Assembly (NCBI RefSeq): GCF_000422365.1
Contig: NZ_KE383820.1
Span: 277,324 to 341,323, forward strand
Length of the DNA: 64,000 bases
Origin: Mesoflavibacter zeaxanthinifaciens DSM 18436
GTDB lineage: Bacteria > Bacteroidota > Bacteroidia > Flavobacteriales > Flavobacteriaceae
Direction of reading: 5' to 3'
Positions within the stretch are counted from its first letter, which is position 1. Every line of letters begins with the position of its first letter. Shown here piece after piece: positions 1 to 9,612 of the stretch. A model generated the notes under the pieces. It did no database searches. It was not told the origin of the DNA and saw nothing but the letters and a program-made list of their open reading frames with translations. The position numbers were made by a program, and so were the translations under genes.

Positions 1-855
1 GATGCTAAATTTTATAACACCGAAAAGCAAGATCATGCTTTAGATTCGGCTTTAGATTTTAAAATTATTAGTCAAGCACATCCGGCGTTATTCAGAAAAG
101 AAAAAACAGTACTTGAATCAAAAATTACTAATCGTAATCGTGCTTTCGGAGCAATTTTAAGTAACGAAATTTCAAAAATTTATGGTGCACAAGGTTTACC
201 AGATAACACGTTAAAAATTAATTTTACTGGTGCTGCAGGACAAAGTTTTGGTGCATTTGCAACCAAAGGTTTAACCTTGGTAATAAATGGTAACTCTAAC
301 GATTATTTAGGTAAAGGATTGTCTGGTGCAAAAATAGTGGTAAAAGTGCCAGACGAGTCTACATTAGTACCTGAAGAAAATATCATTATTGGTAACGTGG
401 CGCTTTACGGTGCTACTTCTGGTGAAGCTTATATTAACGGAAAAGCTGGTGAGCGTTTTTGTGTGCGAAATTCTGGCGCAAGTGCTGTTGTAGAAGGTAT
501 TGGTGATCATGGTTGCGAATATATGACTGGCGGACGCGCTGTAATTTTAGGTGAAGTTGGTCGTAATTTTGGAGCAGGAATGAGTGGCGGAATTGCATAC
601 ATCTACGACTCAAAAAACACCTTTGAAAAACACTGTAATAAAGAAGGGTTAAATCTTGATCCAGTTGAAACTGCTGAAGATATTTCAGAATTAAAAGACT
701 TAATAGAGAATCATTACAACGCAACATTAAGTCCGTTAGCACAACGTATTCTCGAAAATTGGCAAACAGAATTGCCAAAATTCATTAAGGTATTACCAGA
801 AGAATACAAACAAGCATTAATAAGAATAGCAGAAGAGCAAACTGTAAAAGCTTAA
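1..855 (+). CDS. gltB: Glutamate synthase large subunit, C-terminal end (partial)
   Basis: Only the last 284 residues are visible; the frame is open from base 1 and the start lies outside the window. This part is the glutamate synthase GXGXG beta-helix domain, with the conserved GDHGCEYMTGG stretch (bases about 502-534) and many regular glycines. The enzyme transfers the amide nitrogen of glutamine to 2-oxoglutarate and makes two glutamates, together with the small subunit encoded 4 bases downstream. The pair is clearly one operon. The FMN and glutaminase domains are not in the window, so their integrity cannot be judged. Confidence 0.95.
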   Translation, partial: DAKFYNTEKQDHALDSALDFKIISQAHPALFRKEKTVLESKITNRNRAFGAILSNEISKIYGAQGLPDNTLKINFTGAAGQSFGAFATKGLTLVINGNSNDYLGKGLSGAKIVVKVPDESTLVPEENIIIGNVALYGATSGEAYINGKAGERFCVRNSGASAVVEGIGDHGCEYMTGGRAVILGEVGRNFGAGMSGGIAYIYDSKNTFEKHCNKEGLNLDPVETAEDISELKDLIENHYNATLSPLAQRILENWQTELPKFIKVLPEEYKQALIRIAEEQTVKA

Positions 856-859
856 AATT

Positions 860-2326
860 ATGGGAAAGACAACAGGGTTTTTAGAATATAAAAGAGAAGA
901 CGAAGGTTATTTGAAAGTAGAAAATCGTCTAAAAAATTATAAAGAATTCACAGTGCCTTTAAAAGAGGAAAAACTCAAAAATCAAGGAGCTAGATGTATG
1001 GATTGTGGTATTCCGTTTTGTCATAGCGGTTGTCCGCTGGGTAATTTAATTCCTGATTTTAACGATAAAGTCTATAAAGGACGATGGAAAGAAGCAGCAC
1101 AAATTTTACATGCTACAAATAATTTTCCAGAATTTACAGGTCGTTTGTGTCCTGCACCTTGTGAAGAAGCTTGCGTGCTAGGGATTAATGAAGATCCAGT
1201 AACCATTGAAAATATTGAAAAAAACATTGCAGAAATCGCCTTTAAAGAAGGTTGGATACAAGCGCATCCACCAAAACATCTTACAGGTAAAAAAGTTGCT
1301 GTTGTAGGTTCTGGTCCGTCAGGTTTGGCTGCTGCACAGCAATTAAATAGAGCAGGACATTTGGTAACCGTTTTTGAGCGTGACGCAAAAGTTGGTGGTT
1401 TGTTACGTTACGGTATTCCCGATTTTAAGTTAGAAAAGAAAATTATAGATAGACGTATTAAAATCCTTGAAGACGAAGGGATTACCTTTAAAACCAATGC
1501 TCACGTTGGAAAAAACGTAAGTGTCGAAACGATTAAAGCAGATTTTGATGCAATTCTTTTATGTGGCGGCGCAACTGTTAGGCGTAATATTCCTATAAAA
1601 GGAAATCATCTAAAAGGTGTACATCAAGCAATGGAATTTCTAAAGAAAAATAATCAATATGTTGATGGACTGATAGGTGAAGATGAAATTATTTCAGCAA
1701 AAAATAAAAAAGTAATTGTCATTGGCGGCGGCGATACAGGTAGCGATTGTATTGGTACTAGTAATCGTCATGGTGCAACATCGGTAACAAATTTTGAAAT
1801 TTTGAGCAAACCAACTAAAGGTCGTCCTGCGCATCAACCTTGGCCTTATTGGCCTATGCGATTAAAAACGACAACATCGCATAAAGAAGGTGTTGAGCGC
1901 TTTTTTAGTATTTCAACTAAAGAATTTTTAGGCGATAAAAATGGAAATTTAATCGGTTTAAAAACTGTTGAAGTCGAATGGATTTTTAAAGAAGGCGAAA
2001 GACCAGAATTAAAAGAATTACCTGGAACAGAAAAAACTTGGGACTGCGATTTAGCGCTGTTAGCACTTGGTTTTACAGGTGCCGAAAAAACTTTAGCAGA
2101 ACAATTTGGTTTAGAAATGGATTTTAGAACCAACATCAAGGCAACCGAAAAAGATTATGCAACCAATGTAAAAGGTATTTTTACTGCAGGAGATATGCGT
2201 CGCGGTCAATCTTTAATTGTTTGGGCAATTTCCGAAGGTCGTCAAGCAGCACATCATGTAGATGCTTTTTTAATGGGAAAATCTAATTTACCATTAAAAG
2301 AAGAAGGTGATTTACCAAGAGTGTAA
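860..2326 (+). CDS. gltD: Glutamate synthase small subunit (NADPH, FAD, Fe-S)
   Basis: A 488-residue protein of the usual family length. The N-terminal iron-sulfur region has Cys46, Cys49, Cys54 and Cys58, followed by Cys97, Cys101 and Cys105. An FAD-binding GSGPSGLAAA motif lies near residue 150 and an NADPH-binding GGGDTGSDC motif near residue 290; the C-terminal FAD motif is TAGDMRRGQS. It passes electrons from NADPH to GltB. It begins 4 bases after gltB, so it is probably translationally coupled. No intrinsic terminator is seen directly after the stop; the next hairpin with a T run is the ilv attenuator. Confidence 0.96.
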   Translation: MGKTTGFLEYKREDEGYLKVENRLKNYKEFTVPLKEEKLKNQGARCMDCGIPFCHSGCPLGNLIPDFNDKVYKGRWKEAAQILHATNNFPEFTGRLCPAPCEEACVLGINEDPVTIENIEKNIAEIAFKEGWIQAHPPKHLTGKKVAVVGSGPSGLAAAQQLNRAGHLVTVFERDAKVGGLLRYGIPDFKLEKKIIDRRIKILEDEGITFKTNAHVGKNVSVETIKADFDAILLCGGATVRRNIPIKGNHLKGVHQAMEFLKKNNQYVDGLIGEDEIISAKNKKVIVIGGGDTGSDCIGTSNRHGATSVTNFEILSKPTKGRPAHQPWPYWPMRLKTTTSHKEGVERFFSISTKEFLGDKNGNLIGLKTVEVEWIFKEGERPELKELPGTEKTWDCDLALLALGFTGAEKTLAEQFGLEMDFRTNIKATEKDYATNVKGIFTAGDMRRGQSLIVWAISEGRQAAHHVDAFLMGKSNLPLKEEGDLPRV

Positions 2327-2334
2327 TCGTGTAA

Positions 2335-2366
2335 TTTGGATTTTAATTAAATAATTTCAATATTTG
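2335..2366 (+). promoter_or_regulatory. Probable promoter of the ilv leader and operon
   Basis: TTTG at 2335-2338 and AATATTTG at 2359-2366 are 20 bases apart, close to the Bacteroidota pattern TTTG, 17-23 bases, TAnnTTTG. The -33 region (TTTGGATTTTAA) is identical to that before the SAM riboswitch at about 15789. Transcription would start only a few bases before the leader ATG at 2376. The first base of the -7 box deviates from consensus, so the call is moderate. Confidence 0.5.
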
Positions 2367-2375
2367 TTTATCAAG

Positions 2376-2441
2376 ATGAACAAACAAATCGTAAATATCA
2401 TTTCAATTATTAGCATTGTGATTATTAAATCACGGTGTTAA
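2376..2441 (+). CDS. ilv operon leader peptide (Ile/Val-rich)
   Basis: A 21-codon ORF whose core reads IVNIISIISIVII: eight Ile and two Val in 21 residues, ending in TAA at 2439-2441. It lies upstream of a five-gene Ile/Val operon and is followed by a T-run terminator at 2478-2505. The sequence AAGGAAtGG at 2440-2448 overlaps the stop codon and can pair with the 5' arm of that terminator. This is the standard arrangement for ribosome-mediated attenuation: stalling at Ile codons would favour the antiterminator, and completion would favour the terminator. The peptide is too short to recognise by homology; the call rests on composition, position and RNA pairing. Confidence 0.8.
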   Translation: MNKQIVNIISIISIVIIKSRC

Positions 2442-2505
2442 GGAATGGTGTCTATAAGTTAAGAATAAATTTAAAAACCTTCCTTTTCAGGAAGGCTTTT
2501 TTTTT
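2440..2505 (+). terminator. ilv attenuator: antiterminator and intrinsic terminator
   Basis: The terminator stem is CCTTCCT (2478-2484) with AGGAAGG (2489-2495), a TTTC loop, then C and nine T (2497-2505). The competing pairing is AAGGAA (2440-2445) plus GG (2447-2448) with CCTTCCTT (2478-2485): eight pairs with one bulged T. The two structures exclude each other. The antiterminator strand starts inside the leader stop codon, where a terminating ribosome would cover it. ilvD starts 199 bases after the T run. Confidence 0.8.
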
Positions 2506-2611
2506 GGGTTTATTTCAGTTTAAAGTAAAATAAAAAGGTCAAATATTAACAATTGGGCATCATACGCGCTCTATTTTAAATAACTGATAATCAATATTTT
2601 AAATAGTTAAA

Positions 2612-2619
2612 TAGATTTG
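2612..2619 (+). promoter_or_regulatory. Possible second -7 box upstream of ilvD
   Basis: TAGATTTG fits TAnnTTTG exactly and lies 86 bases before the ilvD start, downstream of the attenuator. No TTG lies at the proper distance upstream. If active, it would give transcripts that bypass attenuation. The rest of the 2506-2704 stretch is AT-rich and shows nothing else that I can support. Confidence 0.25.
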
Positions 2620-2704
2620 TGGCTTTAGTCTATAATTCAATAACTAAAAAGTCAAGCATAGTCAAATTAGTAATTTAGAAAATCATAAATAAGAAACGGA
2701 CTAA

Positions 2705-4384
2705 ATGAGTCAACTAAATAAATACAGTAAAACAGTAACACAAGATCCAACGCAACCAGCAGCACAAGCGATGTTGCATGCAATAGGATTAACCAAAGAA
2801 GATTTTTATAAACCCATTATAGGTATTGCAAGTACAGGTTACGAAGGTAATCCATGTAATATGCACTTAAATGACTTAGCAAAACTCGCTAAGCAAGGCA
2901 CAAAAAATAAAGATGTTGTAGGCTTAATTTTTAATACAATTGGTGTAAGTGACGGAATTTCCATGGGTACACCAGGTATGCGTTATTCTTTACCGTCACG
3001 AGATATTATTGCAGATTCTATGGAAACCGTAGTGCAAGCAATGAGTTACGACGGACTAATTACCGTTGTTGGTTGTGACAAAAATATGCCAGGAGCATTA
3101 ATGGCGATGATTCGATTAGACAGACCAAGTATTTTGGTTTATGGTGGAACTATTGATTCTGGTTGTCATAACGGAAAAAAACTAGACGTCGTTTCTGCTT
3201 TCGAAGCTTGGGGAAGCAAAGTAGCTGGTACAATGAATGAAAGCGAATATCAAAATATAGTTGAAAAAGCTTGTCCTGGTGCTGGTGCTTGTGGCGGAAT
3301 GTACACCGCAAATACGATGGCGTCAGCTATCGAAGCTTTAGGAATGACATTACCTTTTAACTCATCAAATCCAGCAACAGGCGAAGAGAAAAAACAAGAA
3401 GCCATAAAAGCTGGCGAAGCAATGCGATTGCTAATTGAAAAAGATATTAAACCAAGCGATATTATCACACGTAAATCTTTAGAAAACGCTATTCGTTTGG
3501 TAACTATTTTAGGCGGATCGACCAATGCAGTGCTTCACTTTTTAGCAATTGCTCGTGCGGCAAATATAGATTTCACCTTAAAAGATTTTCAAAATATCAG
3601 TGATAACACACCATTTTTAGCCGATTTAAAACCTAGCGGAAAATACCTAATGGAAGACGTACATCGCGTTGGTGGTATTCCAGCAGTTTTAAAATATCTA
3701 TTGAAAAAAGGCTTAATTCATGGCGATTGTTTAACCGTTACCGGAAAAACACTAGCAGAAAATTTATTAGATGTTAATGATTTAGCAGAAGGTCAAGATG
3801 TGATAAAACCAATCGAAGAACCTATAAAAATCTCAGGTCACTTGCGCATGCTTTACGGTAATTTAGCTGAAGATGGAAGTGTTGCAAAAATCACAGGAAA
3901 AGAAGGATTACGCTTTTGCGGAAAAGCAAAAGTATTTGAAGGTGAATACGCAGCAAACGATGGTATTAGAGATGGTAAAGTAGAAAAAGGTGATGTGGTT
4001 GTAATCAGATACGAAGGACCAAAAGGCGGACCAGGAATGCCAGAAATGCTTAAGCCAACTGCAGCCATAATGGGCGCAGGTTTGGGTAAAGACGTAGCGT
4101 TAATTACAGATGGACGTTTTTCTGGTGGTACACACGGTTTTGTGGTTGGTCACATCACACCAGAAGCTCAAGATGGTGGTACAATCGCATTAGTTAAAGA
4201 TGGCGATTTTATCACAATAGATGCTGAAACCAACACCATTCAACTTGAAGTTTCAGAAGAAGAATTATCACAAAGAAAACAATCATGGAAAGCACCAGAA
4301 TTAAAATTTAATCGTGGTGTCCTTTATAAATATGCTAAAACAGTGTCCTCTGCATCCAAAGGTTGCGTAACCGACGAGTTTTAA
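2705..4384 (+). CDS. ilvD: Dihydroxyacid dehydratase
   Basis: A 559-residue protein with full family length. It catalyses the dehydration of 2,3-dihydroxy-isovalerate and of 2,3-dihydroxy-3-methylvalerate, the third common step of valine and isoleucine synthesis. The three iron-sulfur ligand cysteines are visible: Cys51 in GNPCN, Cys124 in CDKNMPG and Cys196 in [12 protein letters not shown]; Lys126 is the position that is carbamylated in characterised members. It is the first gene of the ilv operon and follows the leader/attenuator. In many bacteria ilvD is not first, so the order ilvD-B-N-C-A is a feature of this group. Confidence 0.97.
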   Translation: MSQLNKYSKTVTQDPTQPAAQAMLHAIGLTKEDFYKPIIGIASTGYEGNPCNMHLNDLAKLAKQGTKNKDVVGLIFNTIGVSDGISMGTPGMRYSLPSRDIIADSMETVVQAMSYDGLITVVGCDKNMPGALMAMIRLDRPSILVYGGTIDSGCHNGKKLDVVSAFEAWGSKVAGTMNESEYQNIVEKACPGAGACGGMYTANTMASAIEALGMTLPFNSSNPATGEEKKQEAIKAGEAMRLLIEKDIKPSDIITRKSLENAIRLVTILGGSTNAVLHFLAIARAANIDFTLKDFQNISDNTPFLADLKPSGKYLMEDVHRVGGIPAVLKYLLKKGLIHGDCLTVTGKTLAENLLDVNDLAEGQDVIKPIEEPIKISGHLRMLYGNLAEDGSVAKITGKEGLRFCGKAKVFEGEYAANDGIRDGKVEKGDVVVIRYEGPKGGPGMPEMLKPTAAIMGAGLGKDVALITDGRFSGGTHGFVVGHITPEAQDGGTIALVKDGDFITIDAETNTIQLEVSEEELSQRKQSWKAPELKFNRGVLYKYAKTVSSASKGCVTDEF

Positions 4385-4387
4385 CAA

Positions 4388-4407
4388 ATTCCTGCGAAAG
4401 CAGGAAT
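4388..4407 (+). repeat. Short palindromic repeat, copy 1
   Basis: ATTCCTGCGAAAGCAGGAAT, a hairpin with an ATTCCTGC/GCAGGAAT stem and a GAAA loop, 3 bases after the ilvD stop. An identical copy lies at 22185-22204 and a variant at 4486-4505. There is no T run, so it is unlikely to be a classical terminator. Confidence 0.75.
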
Positions 4408-4485
4408 CTAAAAGAGATGGTTTAATAAAATCATAAAACTCAAGTGTTACTTGAGAAAACATAAAAATTAAAAAGGTAGGATGAG

Positions 4486-4505
4486 ATTCCTGCCTGCGCA
4501 GGAAT
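4486..4505 (+). repeat. Short palindromic repeat, variant copy before ilvB
   Basis: ATTCCTGCCTGCGCAGGAAT shares both arms with the copies at 4388 and 22185 but has a different centre. It ends 2 bases before the ilvB start codon at 4508, so the hairpin could affect access of ribosomes to ilvB. Confidence 0.65.
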
Positions 4506-4507
4506 TT

Positions 4508-6241
4508 ATGGAAACAAAAACGATAAAAAATAACGAGCAATCTACTTCAAAAACTATCCGCATTTCGGGTAGCGAAGCGGTTGTTCGAAGCTTAATGGCT
4601 GAAGGCGTAGATGTACTTTATGGTTATCCAGGCGGTGCAATTATGCCAGTTTATGACGAGTTGTATAAATTTCAAAACGAAATTCATCATGTCTTAACAC
4701 GTCATGAGCAAGGTGCAACGCATGCGGCACAAGGTTATGCGCGCATTTCTGGTAAAGTTGGTGTTGCTATGGCAACTTCTGGTCCAGGCGCAACCAACCT
4801 AATCACAGGTATTGCAGATGCGCAAATAGATAGTACGCCAATGGTGTGTATTACTGGTCAAGTTGGTTCACACTTATTAGGTAGTGATGCCTTTCAAGAA
4901 ACCGATATTGTTGGTATTTCTACACCTGTGACTAAATGGAATCATCAAGTCACAAAAGCTTCAGAAATTCCTGAAGTCATTGCTAAAGCATTTTATATCG
5001 CAAAAAGTGGTCGTCCTGGTCCAGTTTTAATAGATATTACTAAGGATGCCCAATTTGAAGAATTCGATTTTAAATACGAAAAATGTACAGGAATTAGAAG
5101 CTACAAACCAATTCCTGAAACTGATCCAAACACCTTACAAGCTGCTGCAGATTTAATAAATAATGCAAAAAAACCTCTTGTCGTTTGGGGACAAGGTGTA
5201 ATTTTAGGTGAAGCTGAAGCTGAATTTAAAGCTGTTATCGAAAAAGCTGGTTTACCATCGGCTTGGACTATTTTAGGTGCTTCGGCAATTCCTTCAACAC
5301 ATCCATTAAATGTTGGTATGGTTGGTATGCATGGTAATTATGCACCAAATGTGTTAACAAATGAATGTGATGTTTTAATCGCAATCGGAATGCGTTTCGA
5401 TGATCGCGTCACAGGAAACTTAGCATCATACGCTAAACAAGCTAAAGTGATTCATTTTGAAATTGATCCAGCAGAAGTTGATAAAAATGTAAAAACAGAT
5501 GTTGCAGTTTTAGGAAATTCGAAAGATACTTTGGCGGCAATTCTTCCACTTTTAAAAGAAAATTCGCATACAGAATGGCATCAAAAGTTTAAAGATTTGT
5601 ATCAAATTGAATTTGATAAAGTCATAAAAGACGATTTGCATCCAACAAAAGATGGATTGACTATGGGTGAAGTGCTTAAAGAGATTAATGCACAAACCAA
5701 AGGTGAAGCAGCAATAGTTACCGATGTTGGTCAGCACCAAATGATTGCGTGTCGTTATGCCGATTTTAATGTATCTAAAAGCAACATTACGTCTGGCGGA
5801 TTAGGGACTATGGGATTTGCTTTACCAGCTGCAATTGGTGCAAAAATGGGCGCACCAGAACGTGATGTTGTAATGATTGCTGGTGATGGTGGTTATCAAA
5901 TGACAATACAAGAACTTGGAACTATTTTTCAAACCAAAGTACCAGTAAAAATTGTCGTACTTAACAACAATTTTTTAGGTATGGTAAGACAGTGGCAACA
6001 ACTATTTTTTGATAGACGTTACGCATCTACTGAAATGGAAAACCCAGATTTTGTAGCGATAGCAAAAGGCTATCATATTAATGCTAAAAGCGTGTCTAAA
6101 CGAGAAGATTTAGCTAATGCTGTAAAAGAAATGATGGAAACGGAAGGCCCATATTTCTTAGAAGTTATGGTTGAAAAAGAGGATAATGTATTCCCTATGA
6201 TACCAACAGGCGCAAGTGTTTCAGATGTAAGATTAGAGTAA
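4508..6241 (+). CDS. ilvB: Acetolactate synthase large (catalytic) subunit
   Basis: A 577-residue thiamin-diphosphate enzyme that joins pyruvate with pyruvate or 2-oxobutyrate, the committed step for Val/Leu and Ile. Glu67 in RHEQGA is the cofactor-activating glutamate, and the ThDP/Mg motif runs from GDGG at about 459 to NNN at about 488. I use ATG 4508 rather than the in-frame ATG at 4481, because the extra nine residues would be encoded by a palindromic repeat. ilvN follows after 2 bases, so the two subunits are probably made together. Confidence 0.96.
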   Translation: METKTIKNNEQSTSKTIRISGSEAVVRSLMAEGVDVLYGYPGGAIMPVYDELYKFQNEIHHVLTRHEQGATHAAQGYARISGKVGVAMATSGPGATNLITGIADAQIDSTPMVCITGQVGSHLLGSDAFQETDIVGISTPVTKWNHQVTKASEIPEVIAKAFYIAKSGRPGPVLIDITKDAQFEEFDFKYEKCTGIRSYKPIPETDPNTLQAAADLINNAKKPLVVWGQGVILGEAEAEFKAVIEKAGLPSAWTILGASAIPSTHPLNVGMVGMHGNYAPNVLTNECDVLIAIGMRFDDRVTGNLASYAKQAKVIHFEIDPAEVDKNVKTDVAVLGNSKDTLAAILPLLKENSHTEWHQKFKDLYQIEFDKVIKDDLHPTKDGLTMGEVLKEINAQTKGEAAIVTDVGQHQMIACRYADFNVSKSNITSGGLGTMGFALPAAIGAKMGAPERDVVMIAGDGGYQMTIQELGTIFQTKVPVKIVVLNNNFLGMVRQWQQLFFDRRYASTEMENPDFVAIAKGYHINAKSVSKREDLANAVKEMMETEGPYFLEVMVEKEDNVFPMIPTGASVSDVRLE

Positions 6242-6243
6242 TT

Positions 6244-6771
6244 ATGAGCGAAAATAAATTATATACCGTTTCTATTTATACTGAAAATAATATTGGGTTA
6301 TTAAACCGTATTTCGGCAATATTTCAACGTAGACACATCAATATTGAAAGTATAAATTCTTCAATTTCTGAAATTGAAAATGTGTCTAAATGGACCATTG
6401 TGGTGAAGTTAACCGAAGACCAAATGAAAAAAATTATTGGTCAGATTGAAAAACAGGTTGAGGTGATTAAAGCCTATTATCACACCGAAGAAGAAACCAT
6501 TTATCAAGAATCTTGTCTGTTTAAAATCAAATCAGATTTATTGTTTGAAGAGCGACAAATTCAAAATATTATCAAAGAAAGTAATGCAAGAATTGTCACT
6601 GTAAATAAAGAATTTTTTGTACTTGAAAAATCAGGAAGACGAAGCGAAATAGAATTATTACACAGAGAATTAAGTGCGTTTGGAATTTTACAATTCACCC
6701 GTTCTGGACGAATTGCAGTTACCAAAACACCAATGGAAATAACTAAAATGCTAGAGGCATTTAATTACTAA
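6244..6771 (+). CDS. ilvN: Acetolactate synthase small (regulatory) subunit
   Basis: 175 residues. The N-terminal ACT domain (about 4-80) contains [15 protein letters not shown] and the HINIESI segment typical of this family. A C-terminal small-subunit domain fills about 95-170. It binds valine and stimulates and feedback-inhibits IlvB in characterised systems. It starts 2 bases after ilvB and is followed by ilvC after 13 bases. The length and two-domain layout match the long form of the small subunit. Confidence 0.95.
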   Translation: MSENKLYTVSIYTENNIGLLNRISAIFQRRHINIESINSSISEIENVSKWTIVVKLTEDQMKKIIGQIEKQVEVIKAYYHTEEETIYQESCLFKIKSDLLFEERQIQNIIKESNARIVTVNKEFFVLEKSGRRSEIELLHRELSAFGILQFTRSGRIAVTKTPMEITKMLEAFNY

Positions 6772-6784
6772 AAAACAAACTAAA

Positions 6785-8284
6785 ATGGCAAATTATTTTA
6801 ACACATTACCATTAAGAAAACAATTAGAACAATTAGGAAAATGCAGATTTATGGACGCTTCAGAATTTGAAGATGGCGTAGCTGCATTAAAAGATAAAAA
6901 AATAGTCATCGTAGGTTGTGGCGCACAAGGATTAAACCAAGGATTAAACATGAGAGACTCTGGTTTAGATATTTCTTATGCTTTACGTCAGCAAGCTATA
7001 GATGAAAAACGAGCGTCGTACAAAAATGCAACCGATAACGGATTTAATGTTGGAACCTATGAAGATTTAATCCCAACAGCAGATTTAGTGTTAAACTTAA
7101 CACCAGACAAGCAACATACAGATGTAGTAAATCAAGTGATGCCTTTAATGAAAAAAGGCGCAACGTTAAGCTACTCGCATGGATTTAATATTGTTGAAGA
7201 AGGTACGCAAATTCGCAAGGATATTACGGTAATTATGGTCGCGCCAAAATGTCCAGGTACCGAAGTACGTGAGGAATATAAACGTGGTTTTGGTGTGCCA
7301 ACTTTAATTGCTGTGCATCCAGAAAACGATCCAGAAAATAAAGGTTGGGCGCAAGCAAAAGCTTACGCAGTTGCAACTGGTGGCGATCGTGCAGGCGTTT
7401 TAGAATCGTCTTTTGTAGCTGAAGTGAAATCTGATTTAATGGGTGAGCAAACCATTTTATGTGGCTTATTGCAAACTGGTGCGATTTTGTCTTTTGACAA
7501 AATGGTTACCGAAGGAATTGATGCTGGTTATGCTGCAAAATTAATCCAGTTTGGTTGGGAAACCATTACTGAAGCCTTAAAACATGGCGGAATTACAAAC
7601 ATGATGGATAGATTGTCAAATCCTTCAAAAATTAAAGCATTTGAATTGTCTGAAGAATTAAAAACCATCATGCGTCCGTTATTTGAAAAACATATGGACG
7701 ATATCATTTCTGGTCATTTCTCAAAAACCATGATGGAAGATTGGGCAAATGATGATGTTAATCTATTAAAATGGCGAGCAGCAACTGGTGAAACTGCTTT
7801 CGAAAAAACCGAATTAACCACAGATCACATCACAGAACAAGAGTATTTTGATCATGGTGTGCTGTTAGTCGCATTTGTAAAATCCGGTGTAGAACTTGCT
7901 TTTGAAACTATGGTAAGCGCAGGAATAATCGAAGATTCAGCTTACTATGAATCGTTACACGAATTACCATTAATAGCAAATACCATTGCACGTAAAAAGT
8001 TATTTGAAATGAATCGCGTCATTTCAGATACTGCTGAATATGGTTGCTATTTATTTGATCATGCGTGCAAACCCTTATTAGCAGATTTTATGAAAACAGT
8101 TGATACTTCTGTAATTGGAAAGTCATTTTCAACAAAAACAGGTGTTGATAATATCGAATTAATCAAAGTGAATGACGCTATTAGAAATCATCCAATTGAA
8201 ACCGTTGGTAAACGTCTTCGTGCCGCAATGACCGCAATGAAAGTGATAAAAACCGAAGCTAAAGAAGAAAGTGTTTTAGCTTAA
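6785..8284 (+). CDS. ilvC: Ketol-acid reductoisomerase, class II (long form)
   Basis: 499 residues, the length of the class II enzyme with a duplicated helical C-terminal domain, rather than the roughly 330 residues of class I. The dinucleotide-binding motif GCGAQG is at 44-49 in the N-terminal Rossmann domain. It isomerises and reduces acetolactate or acetohydroxybutyrate with NADPH and Mg2+. It sits inside the ilv operon, 13 bases after ilvN and 10 bases before ilvA. Confidence 0.96.
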   Translation: MANYFNTLPLRKQLEQLGKCRFMDASEFEDGVAALKDKKIVIVGCGAQGLNQGLNMRDSGLDISYALRQQAIDEKRASYKNATDNGFNVGTYEDLIPTADLVLNLTPDKQHTDVVNQVMPLMKKGATLSYSHGFNIVEEGTQIRKDITVIMVAPKCPGTEVREEYKRGFGVPTLIAVHPENDPENKGWAQAKAYAVATGGDRAGVLESSFVAEVKSDLMGEQTILCGLLQTGAILSFDKMVTEGIDAGYAAKLIQFGWETITEALKHGGITNMMDRLSNPSKIKAFELSEELKTIMRPLFEKHMDDIISGHFSKTMMEDWANDDVNLLKWRAATGETAFEKTELTTDHITEQEYFDHGVLLVAFVKSGVELAFETMVSAGIIEDSAYYESLHELPLIANTIARKKLFEMNRVISDTAEYGCYLFDHACKPLLADFMKTVDTSVIGKSFSTKTGVDNIELIKVNDAIRNHPIETVGKRLRAAMTAMKVIKTEAKEESVLA

Positions 8285-8294
8285 AAACAAACTA

Positions 8295-9557
8295 ATGCAA
8301 ACGCAAACAATCTATTTTCCTAAATTAAAAGCAGTAGAAGCTGCAGCCGAAAAGTTACGCGATGTTGCAGCGGTGACGCCATTAACATCAAGCTTTAGAT
8401 ATTCTAAAGAATTTGACTGTAATATCATGTTTAAACGTGAAGATTTACAGCAAGTGCGATCTTATAAAATTAGAGGCGCATATAATAAAATGTCTTCGTT
8501 ATCGGCTTCAGAAGTAGAGAATGGTGTTGTTTGTGCTAGTGCTGGTAATCATGCGCAAGGTGTAGCATTGTCGTGTAAATTATTAAAAATCAAAGGTACT
8601 ATTTATATGCCTGCTCCAACGCCAAAACAAAAGGTGGAGCAGGTAAAAATGTTCGGAGAAGAGTATATAGATATTATTCTTGCAGGCGATACTTTTGACG
8701 ATTCTTATCATCTAGCGATGAAAGAATGCGAGCGACTGTCAAAAGCATTTATTCATCCATTTAATGATGAAAAGGTAATTGAAGGTCAAGCTACCGTTGG
8801 ATTGGAAATTATAGACCAAGCACATCATCCAATTCATTATGTATTTGTACCTGTTGGTGGTGGCGGATTATCAGCTGGATTATCTTCAGTGTTTAAAGAG
8901 TTATCACCGCAAACCAAAATTATTGGTGTCGAGCCTTTAGGCGCGCCATCAATGAAAACGTCAATTGAAAATCAAAAAAACACACAGCTTAACCACATCG
9001 AAAAGTTTGTAGACGGCGCAGCAGTACAACGCGTTGGCGATTTAAATTTTGAAATCTGTAAGTCAAATTTAGATCAAATGGTAACGGTTGCTGAAGGTAA
9101 AGTTTGCCAAACTATCTTGGATTTATACAATAAAGATGCGATAGTAGTTGAACCTGCTGGCGCTTTGAGTATTTCTGCTTTAGATGATTTTAAAGAAGAA
9201 ATAAAAGGTAAAAATGTGATTTGTGTAGTAAGCGGAAGTAATAATGACATTACTAGGACTGCCGAAATTAAAGAACGTGCCTTGTTACACGCTAATCTAA
9301 AACATTATTTTATTGTGACGTTTCCGCAGCGTGCTGGCGCATTACGAGAGTTTGTTGTGGATATTTTAGGAGAAAATGATGATATCACTCACTTTGAATA
9401 TACCAAAAAAACAAACCGTGAAAATGGTGCAGCAGTAGTAGGAGTAGAGTTAAAATCGGCAGACGATTTACAGCCATTAATTACTAAAATGAAACTTCAT
9501 AATTTTTACGGGGATTATTTAAATAATAAACCGGATTTATTTCAGTTTTTAGTGTAA
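8295..9557 (+). CDS. ilvA: Threonine ammonia-lyase (threonine deaminase), biosynthetic
   Basis: 420 residues. The PLP lysine is Lys58 in RSYKIRGAYN, and the phosphate-binding loop GGGGLSAG is near residue 194. A single ACT-like regulatory domain follows from about residue 330 (FIVTFPQRAGALREF). It makes 2-oxobutyrate from threonine, the first isoleucine-specific step. It is shorter than the 514-residue E. coli enzyme, which carries two such domains. It is the last gene of the ilv operon, so isoleucine entry is under the same attenuator. Confidence 0.94.
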   Translation: MQTQTIYFPKLKAVEAAAEKLRDVAAVTPLTSSFRYSKEFDCNIMFKREDLQQVRSYKIRGAYNKMSSLSASEVENGVVCASAGNHAQGVALSCKLLKIKGTIYMPAPTPKQKVEQVKMFGEEYIDIILAGDTFDDSYHLAMKECERLSKAFIHPFNDEKVIEGQATVGLEIIDQAHHPIHYVFVPVGGGGLSAGLSSVFKELSPQTKIIGVEPLGAPSMKTSIENQKNTQLNHIEKFVDGAAVQRVGDLNFEICKSNLDQMVTVAEGKVCQTILDLYNKDAIVVEPAGALSISALDDFKEEIKGKNVICVVSGSNNDITRTAEIKERALLHANLKHYFIVTFPQRAGALREFVVDILGENDDITHFEYTKKTNRENGAAVVGVELKSADDLQPLITKMKLHNFYGDYLNNKPDLFQFLV

Positions 9558-9585
9558 AAAAAAAAGCACCTTTTTCAAGGTGCTT
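9557..9585 (-). terminator. Terminator of the leu operon (minus strand)
   Basis: AAGCACCTT (9564-9572) pairs with AAGGTGCTT (9577-9585). Read on the minus strand, the hairpin is followed by about ten T, which makes a strong intrinsic terminator 28 bases after leuB. On the plus strand the hairpin lacks a T run, so ilvA is less well terminated by it. Confidence 0.8.
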
Positions 9586-9612
9586 CATAGACTCCAAATT
9601 AAATACTAAAAC

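Noticed and set aside
434-778. Minus-strand ORF inside gltB
   Set aside because: It is antisense to a conserved coding region and shows no recognisable domain, so it is a shadow frame.
4481-4507. In-frame ATG 27 bases upstream of ilvB
   Set aside because: It would encode a palindromic repeat and has no family support; ATG 4508 gives the expected N-terminus.
9557-9585. An attenuator for leuB or ilvA
   Set aside because: It lies downstream of both genes and has a T run only in the minus direction, so it is a normal end terminator of the leu operon.
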